Part shown: positions 35,357 to 48,147 of the stretch, piece by piece | How the letters are laid out: each line of letters opens with the position of its first letter | How positions within the stretch are numbered: position 1 is the first letter of the stretch | From: Limonium bicolor | Taxonomy: Eukaryota; Streptophyta; Magnoliopsida; Caryophyllales; Plumbaginaceae | Length of the DNA stretch: 64,000 nt | Direction: 5' to 3' | NCBI GenBank assembly: GCA_023374045.1 | Contig: CM041778.1 | Span: 366,828,831 to 366,892,830 of the forward strand | Position numbers and translations under genes: made by a program | The notes under the pieces: model-generated | What the model was told of the DNA's origin: nothing | The model's input: the letters and a program-made list of their open reading frames with translations, nothing else | The model's database searches: none

Positions 35357-36283
35357 CAGGAGCGGCTCGGTAATTCGAGGGGCCTTGTGCTGAATATTTA
35401 AACAGGGCTCTATGTATAAAGTATAAAAATTAAATTAGCAGTGGCATAATATAAATATATATTAAATTATGGAATGTGATACAAAAACAGTACAAACAAA
35501 GTAGAAGAAGTATACTATTATCGATTAATCACTTTAAAATAGTCATTCTTCTAGTAGTGTCGCAATATATTTTATCGTAATGCACTTTTCTGTCTTTTCT
35601 CTTCATAAAATCGGTAGTCTATCTTGAAAAGGAAGCCGAGTAACAGATTATTCAAAAGGATTGGACTTGGCGGGAGAGTTGTGAGAGCTTTATAATCGGT
35701 AAACAAATGAGAGATGAAAAAATATTCTATTAATACTTAATAGAATAACAGAGAGTAATTAAAGGTTAAACTGTGTAGAAAAAAAGGAAGATCAGTAGAT
35801 CTATATTTTTTTCCTTTCTTTAACAAAGAGATAATACTAGAATATTTTTTTTCTAATTAAATTTCATTTAATTTTCTTACGGACCGTCTCCCTCCCAAGG
35901 CGAGGGTGTTTTTTGTCCGTGTTCTTGTGTGAAGCCATCATGACTCTTCCTCCATATCCTCTATATGATCTTGTTAGTTTGCGAATTTTCAGCTTAACTA
36001 AGATTTGCTTTTAACCAGTTTTTAAGGAAGGTTTTACAAGTCACCCACTTAGTTTACGTTGGGAAGTGGGAGGATTCGAAGCTTTTGGATAGAGTTGGTG
36101 TAAGAATCTTCCTAGATCCTTGCATGGGAATGCTTAGATGTTTCCTTGTTTGCATGCTTTCTATTTCTAATCTTTTAAACTTCCCTCATGCATGTATATA
36201 GTTTCTTTCTCTTCTCCTCTTTAGACTTGCATTTTTCTGGTTTCCCTTCAACCTTGCTTCCCTCTTTCTCGTTTTACTTCTAC

Positions 36284-37340
36284 ATGGCTTCTAAAAATAA
36301 AGAAATCAATGATCTAGTCTCACGGTGTGTGGGTCTAGCTCTGACTGGTGAAGAGGAGGAATGCATGGATGTTGAAGGACTGATGAGCTCAAATTTAGGT
36401 ATTCCTTATAGTTGTTGTCTAATCGGTAAGCTCTTCTTAGCTAAGAGCGTTGATGTTAGGGCCATGGAACGCACTTTAGATCGGGTTGGACAAATGTAGG
36501 ATTTGTGAAAGGTTAGGAATCTTGGTATGGGTTATTTTATTCGAGCTCGAGGATGAGGAGAAGCATAATGGGGTTGTGGGGAGAGGGCCGTGGACCTTTG
36601 ACGGGTCTTGCTTTAGTTGATGTTGATCTAGCGAAAGTGCCAAGAGATCATGTCTTCTAGTGGATCCCCTTTTGGGTGCGGTTCCATGATGTCCCGTGTT
36701 TGTTTCTGCATGGGGCTTTTGCCAAGCGAGTAGGGAACATAATTGGAAGATTCATGGAATATCAGGCGGAGGATAGACGTGGTGGTGGGGACTATGAGCA
36801 TCAAGGTCTAGGTCCACCGTTACGTCACGGTCCCTCTTCATGGGGAAACTTTTATGCTCAGATTAACCTATGAGCGATTCCCGAGTATATGTTTCCACTG
36901 TAGACTTTTCCTTCATGGCACGCGGGACTGCCCTAATCGCACAGAGTCATCAAGCATGGACTTTTCTTATGGCCTATGGCTGCGTGCGGGTGGAGCTGGG
37001 GGCGGACATCTTAGGTTTGAGCCATAGGATGACGTGTCTCTTGTCAAACAATCAGAGTCTATGCATGCTAGAATAGGATGTGGTGTTTCAAGCTTCTACT
37101 TCAGGGGAGGCGTATGGGAATGTTTTTAATGTTAGTAGGGAGATTTCTGCTGGTGGCACTGCATCCCCTGTATTGGAGGATGGGAACCAAGATGTAGCTA
37201 CGGATTTTGGAGGGCCAGTGTTAGTCCAAATTGATCCTGTCCAGACTGAGAGGTGTGGTAGGAAGAAGAAGATGGAGTGGAGTGGGTTGAGCTTGACACT
37301 TCATCGGAGGAATTTCAAGAGAAGGGGGGATTGAGGTGTG
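36284..37340 (+). pseudogene. LINE ORF1 (gag-like nucleic-acid-binding protein)
   Basis: It begins MASKNKEINDLVSRCVGLAL. CLIGKLFLAKSVDVRAMERT is a DUF4283-type gag core, followed after stops by FHDVPCLFLHGAFAKRVG. In another frame a zinc knuckle CFHCRLFLHGTRDC (CX2CX4HX4C, about 36886-36930) is followed by the usual YGLWLRAG block. Several frameshifts and stops break it. Confidence 0.75.
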
Positions 37341-40271
37341 GTAGTAACAGATTGTTCAAAAGGATGTAGAGAAACTCCTCATTTTTCTTTCAGCAGTTCA
37401 GAGCTAGATCTCGTCGTAATACTGTATTTTCTTTGAAAAATTCTTACGGAAATTTGGTTTTTCATTGGGAGGGAATTGAGGGTATGGACAAGGGGTTTTT
37501 CCGCTTATGGGGTTGTTTCGAACTTACACATTAATGCTTGTGTTGAAAACCATATCCCCAATGATCTTTTTGTAGCCATGAGTGAACCTTTTACAAGGGA
37601 GGAGGTGGTAATGGCTTTACGCAATATGCACTCGTAGAAGGCACCTGGCCCGGATGGGATGAATGGTACTTTCTTACTTACCTTTTGGGATGTTATTGCT
37701 GATGATTTCATAGATACAATCCTTAGGTTTCTAAACATTGATTACTTGCCTCAATATATAAATCATACCTATTTAGTTCTTGTTCCCAAAAAGAAAGGTG
37801 CCTGCTCTATGACTGATTTTCGACCCATTTCCTTGTGCAATACTATATATAGGGTGACTGCTAAGGTTATTGACAACCGAATTAAACCTGCAATGTCTTT
37901 TGTAATTTCGGATGACCAAGGAGCTTTTGTTTTAGAACGTCAGATTACCAATAATATTATTGTTGCGCATGAGCATCTCCATTATACGCGGGGGTCAAGG
38001 GCTAGGGATAAGGGTATGTTTGCATATAATATTGACATGTCAAAAGCGTTTGATAGGGTGGAGTGGGATTTTGTGTTGGGTATCTTGTATAGTATGGGTT
38101 TTCACCCTAGATGTGTGAAGTTGATTAGGAAATGCATTTCTACAGTGTCTATGTCTGTTTTGGTGAATGGTTACCATGGGGAAGTTTTTTTCCCAAGGCA
38201 TGGAGTTAGACACGGTGACCCCCTCTCCCCTTACTTATTCATTTGTTGTATGAAGGCTCTTTCTTCTTCTATAAGGTTTGCAGGCTCAGTTGGTTTGTAT
38301 CAGGGTTTTAACGGGGTTTAGAGGATGGGATTAAAAGTTTAATTTTCACTGATGTCTGTGTGTTATTTGGGCATGCCTCTGTTGTATTTTACTTGATTTC
38401 TCCGAGGCATCAGATCAATGCATAAACCCCCAAAAGTGAAGCTTGATGTTCTCTGCTGGTGTTCCCCAGTTTATTAAAGAGTATATAGTTGCTGAGTTGG
38501 GGTCTAGAGTTGTAGATGACTTTGGGTTGTATTTGGGTTTTCCAAGTAAATTTGGCAGGAGTAAGCGGAGGGTTTTATTATATTCGTGAAAGGGTTCAAA
38601 AAATGGTTCAGAGTTGGGGTAGGTTGGTTTCCCAACCTGGGAGGGGAATTCTTTTTAAGAATGTTCTGTAATATATCCCTGTCTATGTAATGAGTGTTAT
38701 GAAGTTTCCCTTGTCTTTGGTAGAGAGTTGCGTATGATAATGGCGAGGTTTTGTTGGACTGCCTCCACTAGCAAAAGGGCGCTACATTGGAGGAAGTATT
38801 CAGGTCTTTGTAGACCTGTGCTCTTTGGTGGAATAGGTTTTTGTGATTTTGGGGTTTTTAATGAGGCCTTGCTTACTAGGTAACTCTGGCGGGTTGTGAC
38901 TTGTCCTTATTCCATTCTTTCAAAAGTGTTAGGGATGATAATATTTTATCTACTTCTCTGAGGAGTCGGTCTAGCCCTGTGTGGATGGCTCTCTTTTATG
39001 CTTAAGTCAGTTTGAGGCAGCGATGAGGAGGGTGGTAGGAAGTGGTGATTATGTTCATATTTTGTCCCCTTGGTTTCCAATGAAGCCTGGAGGGTGACCT
39101 TCCTCTTGGGGTCTCCCTGATTTGGCAAAAATTGAGGGTAAGGTTTCCTGGTTGTTCAATCCTGTTGAACGATGTTGGCATTCTTCGCTGTACGGTAGTG
39201 GTTTCCAAGTGAGGATGTGGAGGAAATTGAATCAATTGATTTGTAGCAAAGCCCAAGGGAGAATCAGTGGATTTGGAAGGGAACAAAGTCAGGGCTTACT
39301 GTACGATCTGCTTATAGTTTGGCATATGCTAATAGATATGCTAGTATGCCTCAAAGCTCAGGTGGTGGTAGTGTGGGGGAGGTTTTAAGGAAAGTTTGGA
39401 AATGTCTTGTTCCTCTCCGTGTTAAGGTCTTCTGTTGGAGACTTATGCATGGTTCCTTGCCGTGTGGTGCAATTTTGGGGTATAAGTTCAAAGATAATCA
39501 GTCTGTTGCTTGTCTCTGTGGCTCTGTTGAAACGTATAGGCATAAGTTTCTGTTTTACACGGCTGTGGACAATCTCTGGTATTGCCTGCCCTTTAAGAGA
39601 CCGCCGGCCTTGTCTACTGATGGAGCCTTTCTTGATTGGATTATACATTGTTTTTTGCTCTATAATTGCCATTTATTTGATAGTTTAATTCTCTGTATGG
39701 AAATTTTGATTCTCTAGATGCCAGATTCGATATGGACATGCTCATAATTTAGAGGAAGGTTGGTTCCAACCAGATGCTTTCATTGTCGCGGCTTGCATTG
39801 CGGGGAAGGGTGACATCCAGGTTGCGAGGCAGGTTTTGGATGCTGATGAGGATTCAACAAAAGTCTCTGTGGATGGAAGTTTAAAGTCAGGAACGACGAC
39901 AGGTCTAGGAATGGTTGGATACTTGTGTGGGGAGGTGGTAATGGCTGGTTGCAGTGGGTTGTTTTTAGAGGATGAAATATGCTCTCCGGCTTTAGTGGAG
40001 GCTAAAGCACTGCTTCAAGCGGCGCAATGGGCCAAAATGGCTGGCTTTTGTAAAGTTTGTGTTTATTCTGATCGTAAAGGGGTAACAAATGTTTGCCTAA
40101 TAGTGGATGATATCATGCGTTTATGAAATTTCTTTGAAAAGGTTTCATGGTTTTTGTTCCTAGAGAAGAGAATGAAGTGGCACACCTATTAGCTAATATG
40201 GGAAGGAGTGGTGACCTAGGAGGTTTTTGGCATGGAAAAATTCCTGATTTTGTTAAAACCTTTTGTAATTA
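37341..40271 (+). pseudogene. LINE ORF2 fragment: RT, zinc-binding region, RNase H
   Basis: The RT starts in LFVAMSEPFTREEVVMAL and reads FRPISLCNTIYRVTAK, DDQGAFVLERQIT, KAFDRVEWDF, RHGVRHGDPLSPYLF. The catalytic FADD is degraded to FTDV (about 38350). A zf-RVT region (CLVPLRVKVFCWRLMHGSLP, 39403-39462) and an RNase H with SVDGSLKSG (39863 onward) follow. It ends KIPDFVKTFCN, TAA at 40269. Stops occur throughout. The N-terminal endonuclease of the family is absent, so insertion in cis is impossible. Confidence 0.82.
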
Positions 40272-40454
40272 ATATATAATATGGTTTAGTTTCCTTAAAA
40301 ATAAATAGGAACCCAAAAATTTGGAGCCCCCAAACCTATTCAATGGAACACCCGAGCCATGCTAAGAGCCGCCCCTACCCTACCTGGCTAAATTTATAGC
40401 AGCTAGTTCCTTACCTCATTTCAAGACCAAGCCACATATATTACACTTAAATCT

Positions 40455-40805
40455 TGCATGTGTAACCCGTTTAAATATATATAAGAAAATAATTTGACTA
40501 ATAAACGTTACTTTTTGTAATTCAATGGTATTATTAACTTTACTTTAATAAAAATTTTGATTTTTAATATTTTATATTCTTAATATTATCAGAAAATATT
40601 TAATCTATAATCTATAAATATATATATTTATTTAATATAAAATACTTAATCGGGTTATCGGTTACACATACTAAACCCGAACCCGACTTAAATGGGTCGT
40701 GTCCGAGTTGACCCGTTTATTTAATTGTGTTAAATTTAAAAACCTAAACCTGTAAATTTCGTGTCAGATTGGTGTTGGTTAAACAGGTCGTGTTGAAATT
40801 GTCTC
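40455..40805. repeat. Remnant of a hAT-like MITE with AACCCG words
   Basis: CCCGAACCCGACTTAAATGG and GACCCGTTTA words around an AT-rich core resemble widespread dicot hAT-like MITEs whose ends read AATTTCRACACGACC (here 40788-40803, minus strand). No terminal match or target duplication was found. Confidence 0.4.
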
Positions 40806-40890
40806 TCAGGTTTTTAATTCCCTTATAGTAGTATTTATCATAGAATCTGATCAGAACATTGATGCAATAATAAAATAATTGGCCATGGCT

Positions 40891-41163
40891 TGTGGGAATA
40901 TTGAGCCCACTAGTCCAATACCAGCCCATTACTTGTTAGTTTCAGCCCATTTACAATTTGTAATCTAGGAGAATATCTTGGAGAATATCTTTTGTAACAT
41001 AGGAGAATATTAGTGGTTTTATTTATCTTTTACAAAGTTCTATCTTTAAGTTAGTATAAATACAGCTAGGGTTGTAAATCACATATATGAATGTAATGCC
41101 ATCTTTACGGCTGATTTACAAGCAAATACAAAACTCTACACAGATTTACACTAAGTTCTAATA
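40891..41163 (+). repeat. 5' LTR of the Copia element
   Basis: It starts TGTGGGAATATT (TGTTGGAAT in the 3' copy) and ends TTCTAATA (CTAACA in the 3' copy). It contains TATAAATA at 41055-41062, kept in the other LTR at 52838-52845, the likely TATA box. Confidence 0.88.
41055..41062 (+). promoter_or_regulatory. TATA box of the Copia LTR
   Basis: TATAAATA is identical in both LTRs and about 100 bp before the LTR end, a usual position for Copia promoters. Confidence 0.6.
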
Positions 41164-41177
41164 TGGTATCAGAGCAC
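41164..41177 (+). other. Primer-binding site, initiator tRNA-Met (Copia)
   Basis: TGGTATCAGAGCAC directly abuts the 5' LTR. Confidence 0.93.
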
Positions 41178-42705
41178 AGGAAAGTTAGACTTTGTTACGA
41201 TCTTGATGTCTGGCCGCATCCATGGCGGACGATACTGGAAAAGCGAAAAAAGATACGACACCGTCTTCTTCAACTGGTACTTCAATTAATGTCAACGACC
41301 CCATATACGTTCATGCCGCAGAGAATCCAGGGTTGAATCTCGTACCGAAGTTCAATGGGACGGGTTTCCTTGGCTGGAGATTCGACATGTCATGGCACTT
41401 AAGTCAAAAACAAATATGGGTTTGTTATATGCAGAATAAAAAAACCAGAAGAAGAAGAGACCATACATTACACGGCTTGGGAAAGGGCTAATTCTCTCGT
41501 TGTTTCCTGGATCAAGAACGCCCTTGCTACCAATGTTCTTGAAAGTGTCAGATTTCTTGACAACCCAAAAGAGATTTGGGATTCGCTCTGCACTCGTTAT
41601 GAACACAGTAATCTTGCGGTGATCCACGCTCTGAAACGGGACATGAGAGAAATAAAGCAAGGCGATGAATCAGTTGCAGAGTATTTCAATAGATTGAAGA
41701 AGGTATGGGGTGAGTTGGAACAAGCCCGGCCGCCACAGAGATGTTCGTGCAACGACTGTACTTGTGACATAAACAAATTCATAAAGAAGGCGATAGAAGA
41801 AGACAAATTAATACATTTTTTGATGGGGTTGAATCGAAGTTACTTATCTATTTGTGGGCAGATTCTGGCGATGCAAAGCCCACCAAGCTTGGAGAAAGCT
41901 TTTTCCTTGGTTGTCCTGGAGGAAGAACAAAGAGGAGGGAGACCTTCGAGAGAGGATGCATTGTCCTTTTACAGTCATCGAACAACACAGACAGAAAAAT
42001 TAGTAGCGAAGAATAGAGTTTTGGGCTGGATATGGTCTTCCAAATGTTAGGGAGCGTCTGTACATACCGGTTACAACTATAGGATTGAATAAAAATGACC
42101 TTTCTCCCATCTACATTATTCCCAAATCGTCAAATCCCTGCCATCCCAATAATTGCAATCGGCCGTAATGAAATGACATTAAATCTCTCCACAAGTATGT
42201 AAGATCCCTCCACAAGTATGTCAGACATCCTGCACTGCTGATTGCCTGCCATTCTCTCGCCGCCTCGACCCTCCTACATTGCATCAACCGCGCCGGCGAT
42301 GAGCTTACTGTAATCTAAGGATTCAGTTCACTTTCTTCCTTTATCCGCGACGCAAAAGCTGCTAGGAAGAAAAATTATCTAAAAAACCGCAAAAGGAATT
42401 CCTTCAACTCCACATTTCGGTTGAATTCAATTTTCTCCTTTTCTCTTCCGCAGCAATCCAGGCGATCAAACTAGAGGTTCAGACATTGCTTCCAATCGCC
42501 TGGACTTGCATCTTCTTCAATCCTATCGAGTCTTCCAACTATGTCGTTAGAGACTAAAACAGTTCTTTACAGAGCCGAGAGATAGTTAGAGAGGGAAGAC
42601 AATGTTCTTCCGGAGCAATTCACCGGCACATAACGGAAAACTATGTCGTAGGTTTCCGGTCAAGTACCAGAATATCACTTTGCTACAAACAGAAGCAGAA
42701 GAGAT

Positions 42706-44225
42706 ATGGAAGGCAGCGACAGAGAGGAATCAGACACAGTGTTCATCGATAAGCTGCATGAAGACACCAAACTAGGCACACTAATAGTCAATGTCCATCG
42801 TCCTCATCAACGACGCCTCACCACCAACACCAAATACGCATTCATCAGCTTCAGGAACAAAGAAGAAGCGGCAAAAGCTATCAGAGGAACTAATGGAATA
42901 TGGCTTGATGGAGTCAGAATTGCTACCCAGTTTGCAAGGCCTAAGAGAAAGGTAAAACAGGCTTGGAAACCAATTTCCACGGTCAAAACACCAATACCCA
43001 CACCCCCACCTGCTTTCTCCCCCAACAAAGAATTCCAATGTCAGTCACCAGAAATGGCAACAGAGGCAAATCCCAAAAGTCAGTCGGCAGACACAAACCC
43101 AAGCCATCTCACCAAACTCTCACCCTCAGAAATACTAATCCCACGCTTGGATAGATCTGTGAATATCCGCACTCTTAAGAAATCCTCGGCCGTAATAATC
43201 AAGTCATAAATAGAGGAAAAAGGAAATACTGAACATATCATTTCCCTCTCATCCCATGAATTCTTGGCCATCTTCTGGACGGAGGTGGACAGAGACTTAT
43301 TTCTCCAAAAACAGAAATGGAACCCACTGGAATGGCAAGTCACGAGATGGTCAGAAAAAGAACCCCAACAACATCGAATAACTAGTGTGGCAATTAGGGG
43401 TATCCCGCCTGAAGCCTGGAGCGAAACATCAGCAATGTCTATTGCAAGCAATTTTGGAAAGGTGCTGGACATTGAAAATGACATGAAAGTATTACCGCAG
43501 AATATGGAAATTTTTGTATGCATTGAAACCCCAACATATAAGATCATCAATGAGGAGATTGAAGTGATTTTTGACGGGAAATCACCACAGTTGGTGTTGT
43601 TGAGTTTTGGTCGGAAGACATATCAGAAAATTACGCAGCGGCGCCCCAGGCGGCAGACGACGATATCCAAACTGAACTTGCGTTGGTCTCCCATTCTCAA
43701 AGTCACGTGGCACCGGAAGGAAAACAAAACGGATCATTAATTACCCCTCTGGAAACTGACACATCAACTACTAAAGCAGCAACTACTGGCACTACAACTA
43801 CTATTAATCTCGAAGCACCCACCGTTGAAACCGCCAATATCATAAAGCAATCTAGCGATCTGCCATCCCGCTCAAGTATATCGAAAGCACGCGTGCATCA
43901 GAGAACTTCGGCTAGAGTTCAAATTAATGATGACTTTTGGAACCTCAGTTTGCCTCTTGAAATACTGAAAAACAACTATACCACCTGGAGGAAGATTATT
44001 GGCCATGCTGGCCCCTCACCCTGCTTCTGGAGAGATCTACGTATCTCATGGGTAACGTGGAAAATAACATCATCAAATACACCACCAACTCCAACTCAAA
44101 CTCAAACAGCCCAAAGCCTCGATACCCTCTCTCCTATCTATTTTAGCCAATTAAGCCCACCGCAAAATTTGATTGTGGACCTATCCTCTTATCATGATCC
44201 TCAGAGTCGATCATCTACACCTTGA
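42706..44225 (+). pseudogene. LINE ORF1 with RRM domain
   Basis: The N-terminus forms an RNA-recognition motif (TVFIDKL as RNP2-like, KYAFISFRNKEEAAKAI as RNP1-like, residues about 10-80). This is a known feature of one group of plant L1 elements, where it binds the LINE RNA. A Pro/Ser-rich linker follows. After a TAA at 43207 the same frame continues as a gag-like domain (ITSVAIRGIPPEAWSE). A frameshift at about 43630-43690 leads to the Ser/Thr-rich C-terminus. No zinc knuckle was seen. Confidence 0.82.
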
Positions 44226-44358
44226 GAATGTTTCTCTAACTCAATAGACGACGAAGTACAAAGATGCCTGAACTTCAGCAACAGAACAAACTGTTCTATC
44301 CCAAGACCAGATTTATCGGCACAAAACTACTCTCGCATCCAACGCAGAAGTAAACGCA

Positions 44359-47300
44359 TTGAGGAGAGCCATAGCAAGCAAAGACATGACAGCAATAGCC
44401 TTCCATAACATAAAAGGAATAAAAAAGCCAGAGAAATGGGCACTTCTAAAGAGAGACATCAAGGCAACGAAATCAACTCTAGTGGGGATAATGGAAACCC
44501 ATCATACAAAGCCCATTAATCGCCGAAGGTACAGCCTGTGGGGGGCTGGAAAACCAACTGAGTGGCTAGAAATATTGGCTGAAGGACACTCAGGTGGACT
44601 CATAATTGCATGGTCTATAAACGAGGTTACAGTAAGGCTGGTAGATAGTGGTAGGAGATGGATGTTGATTAAGGCACAGTGGGCACACCTCCAGTTTGAA
44701 GGAATGATTCTAGTAGTCTATGCGCCAACCCAAGCACAACAGAGAGAAAATCTTTTCGAAGAGATGCAACAGAAAGTACCAACAAACTCTACTCCTCTCC
44801 TTGTTATAGGAGATTTTAATGAAATTCTACATGGCAATGAAAGAAAGGGAGGCAACGAAAACTACTGCTCACCTAATATGAGACGTTTTGGATATTGGAT
44901 CGATATAATGGAAATTTCAGAACTACACCTCTCGGGCTGCAAATATACATGGAGGAACTCCACCTCCATGAGCAGGATAGATAGAGCATTTTGCAATGCT
45001 GATTGGCTAGCTGCTCTCCCGGGTTCCATTCTCAAAGCGAAGCCATGGCGTATCTCTGATCATAGATTCTTATGGGTCGAAATGAAGAAACAATCATAAA
45101 CCCCATACCCCTTTCGGGTCCTTGATGCTTGGTGGGATGACCAAAGTTTCCAGAATTTTTACACACAAGAATGGAGTAAGCTAGGAAGTTGTGATCCCCA
45201 AGTGAAACTGCAACGCATGCAAAAGCCCCTCAGAAAGTGGAACCGTGAAGTATTTGGTCACATCACTGAGAAACTAAAATTGCTTACGGCTGAGCTAGAA
45301 AAAATTGACAGAATGGATGAAGATCAAGGTCCCAACTTAGAAAGGAATCTGTCTAGACAAACTTTGAAGGCAGCAGTTTGGAACTCTCTTCGAAAGGAGG
45401 AAAGATACCTGAGGCAGCTCTCAAGAGAAAAGGCAATAAGAGACGGAGATAATAACACAAGATACTTTCATCGCAAAGCTACTTTCAATAAGAAACGAAC
45501 CAGGATCTCCAGGCTCCTCATCGGTGACAGAATTTCCTTCAATCCAGGTGAAATAAGAACTGAAATTCGCAACTTCTTCAAAACTCTGTACTCTCAGTCC
45601 ATTGACTCACTCGCAGCTCCTCCCTGCAATAATAGACCGTAGCTCTCCGTTGAACAGAATGAGTATATCTCAGCAATACCTTCAGACGCCGAGATAAAGA
45701 AAGCAGTTTGGAATTGTAATAGCTCAAAGGCCCCAGGCTTTGATGGCTTTTACTTTAATTTAATCAAAAGACTCTGGAACACCATAGGAGAAGAAGTAAC
45801 ACGGCTAGTGAGACAATTTTTCCAGGAGAGTAAGATGCCCACAGGAGTCAACATAACTTGGGTTACTCTAGTACCAAAAATGAATGATCCAGTTCACATT
45901 GACGAATTCCGCCCGATTAGCATCATTGGAGTTATCTACAAAATAATCGAGAAGATAATGGCAGAAAGACTATCAAAAGTCATTGGATCATTGATTGATG
46001 ACTCTCAGTCAGCCTTTATAAAAGGTAGACATCTACTAGAAGGACCGTTGATTGCCAATGAATCTATCAGCTGGTTAAAAAGTAAGAAGCAGAAAGGAAT
46101 ACTTCTAAAAGTTGACTTCAGGAAGGCGTTTGATTGCCTTTGGTGGTCATTCATCGATCGAATGCTGGATATTTATGGATTCTCAAACACATGGAGAAAA
46201 TGGGTTCAAGAATGCATTAGCACCACTAAGATAGCCATCTTAGTCAATGGGTCACCCTCAAAATGTTTTAAGCCAACTAGAGGAGTACGACAAGGGGACC
46301 CTCTGTCCCCATTGTTGTTTATCATTGCAGCAAGTGCCCTGGGCTGGATACTTGACTCAGCAATCCAAATTGGTGATCGGAAAGGGCTGCTCATGGTAGA
46401 AATGAAATCAGATTTTCTCACCTTCAATTTGCTGATGATACCCTTATTTTTTGCAACCCCGCTCCAATAGAAATCGAGAATGTGAAATGGGCAATCACTT
46501 CATTTGTTGATATGTCTGGTCTCGAAGTTATCTGGAAAAAGTCAGCTGCCTATTGCATCAATTTATCCCCTGATGAACAACAAAGAGTAAAACAGTCTCT
46601 AGGTTGTGAAATCGGTGAGTTACCAGCTACCTACTTGGGCTGCCCATTGGGAGCAAATCCGAGAAAGATAAGTACGTGGCAACCTGTTATCAGCAAGATT
46701 GAAAATCAGTTAGCAAGATGGAAATCAAACTCACTATCCAAAGTAGGCAGGTTAGTCCTCATACGCTCAGTTTTCAATAATATCCCAATTTTCTATCTTA
46801 GCCTATTTCGCATGCCTAAGATCCTTCCTATGGAGTAATAGTACAAATCGGGGTCCTCCCTTAGTAAGGTGGGAAAGAATTGCGATTCCAAGAGACATGG
46901 GTGGACTAGGCATTGTCGAGCTGGAAGTTAAAAATGCAGCCTTGTTGTTCAAGTGGTGGTGGCATTATCACAATGTGAACAGAAAACTTTGGCAGCAAGT
47001 AGTGGCTTCATTCTATGACATAGATATCAGTCTCCCTCTTCATGACCCTCATGGGCACCACTTGTTGTTCAAGTGGTGGTGGCATTATCACAATGTGAAC
47101 AGAAAACTTTGGCAGCAAGTAGTGGCTTCATTCTATGACATAGATATCAGTCTCCCTCTTCATGACCCCTCATGGGCATCAGTCAAGAGATCAAGCATCT
47201 GGAAATTGATCATCTCTATCCATTCTTGGTCCCCATTGAACGCGAACATGATAAAACACAACCTCTTATGGTCCTTAGGAGATGGGAGGCGAATTCGTTT

Positions 47301-48147
47301 CTGGCTGGACCCTTGGGCTGATTCTAAACCTCTAAAATTGTTGTTCCCTAGGTTGTTTATCATCAACGAACAAAAAACAAATAAAGTGACAGAAGTAGGG
47401 TTTTGGAACGGTGAACTGTGGCAATGGAACTTCTTATGGAGGAGAAATCTCTTTCTCTATGCGCAAGAGGAAGTCGATAATTTGATCTCACTTCTCAACA
47501 GTGCCCCTCCACCATCAAGCCAAACTCTCGATCATCTTAGATGGAACCTTACTTCCACTAAAACTTTCTCAGCCCGCAGTTTCTATTATGAATGTATGAG
47601 ACTCAAAACTCCAATAGTAGCAAGTTGGCACCAAGGATTTTGGAAGAACCTGGCCCCACCTCGAGTAGAACTTCTTGTATGGCTATTCCTAGACAAGAAG
47701 TTGGCAACAAAAGATAGATTGTTTGGGATCAATATGATCCCTATTGTAGAGCTTCTTTACCCTTTCTGTCGCAGAACCACAGAGACAATAGATCACTTAT
47801 TTTTGAACTGCAACATCACTAGAACCCTTTGGCAAGGTCTGAGTTCTTGGTGGGGCATCCCGTTGGAATTACCACTTGACACCCACCATAGTTTCTCTGC
47901 TTGGCGCATCTTCTTCCCCTCAGGTAAATGCAGCGACTTGTGGGCATCGACTTTCCTATTTGCAATTTGGAAGATATGGCACATCCGGAACTCAATTGTC
48001 TTCGAGAATAAAACCCCAGAGTGGCCAGAAGAAATCTTGAGCACTAAAAGGCTTATAATTGAATGGCATAAGCATAAATTGCCCATGCACCTCTCTCTAG
48101 TAACACTTGTCTGCTCTCCTAATCTGAAGGATTTACTCAACATTTAA
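44359..48147 (+). pseudogene. LINE ORF2: endonuclease, RT, zinc-binding region
   Basis: The AP-type endonuclease has METHHTK, VVYAPTQAQQ, LLVIGDFNEIL, SRIDRAFCN and SDHRFL, so its catalytic residues are kept. RT has KAPGFDGFYF, FRPISIIGVIYKIIEK, SQSAFIKGR, KVDFRKAFDCLWWSF and RGVRQGDPLSPLLF, then FADDTLIF (about 46427-46450) in a shifted frame. The C-terminal part has a zf-RVT pattern (FWKNLAPPRVELLVW, TIDHLFLNC). Lesions: stops at 45097 and 45640, frameshifts at about 46405-46425 and 46830, and a 120-bp tandem duplication at 46941-47180. Confidence 0.9.
46941..47180 (+). repeat. 120-bp tandem duplication inside LINE ORF2
   Basis: CTTGTTGTTCAAGTGGTGGT begins at 46941 and again at 47061. The two units are identical over about 108 bp, to CATGACCC. 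The duplication adds 40 codons in frame; the first copy ends with one C fewer than the second. It arose after the LINE inserted or just before. Confidence 0.9.

Larger units (their letters stand above)
35880..40305 (+). mobile_element. Decayed L1-type LINE with RNase H
   Basis: A gag-like ORF1 is followed by RT, a zinc-finger region and a plant-type RNase H on the plus strand, then a short A-rich end (CCTTAAAAATAAATAGG). The endonuclease part of ORF2 is missing. The boundaries are approximate because no target duplication was found. Confidence 0.75.
35357..40382. mobile_element. hAT-like element split by a LINE
   Basis: The left end is CAGGAGCGGCTC and the complement of the right end is TAGGGTAGGGGCGGCTC, that is TAGGGGCGGCTC with an extra TAGGG. 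The 8-bp flanks are CATGGCTA (35349-35356) and CCTGGCTA (40383-40390), 7 of 8. The left arm (to about 35880) and right arm (from about 40305) are AT-rich and noncoding. Everything between is a decayed LINE. Without the LINE the element would be roughly 0.6 kb. Confidence 0.6.
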
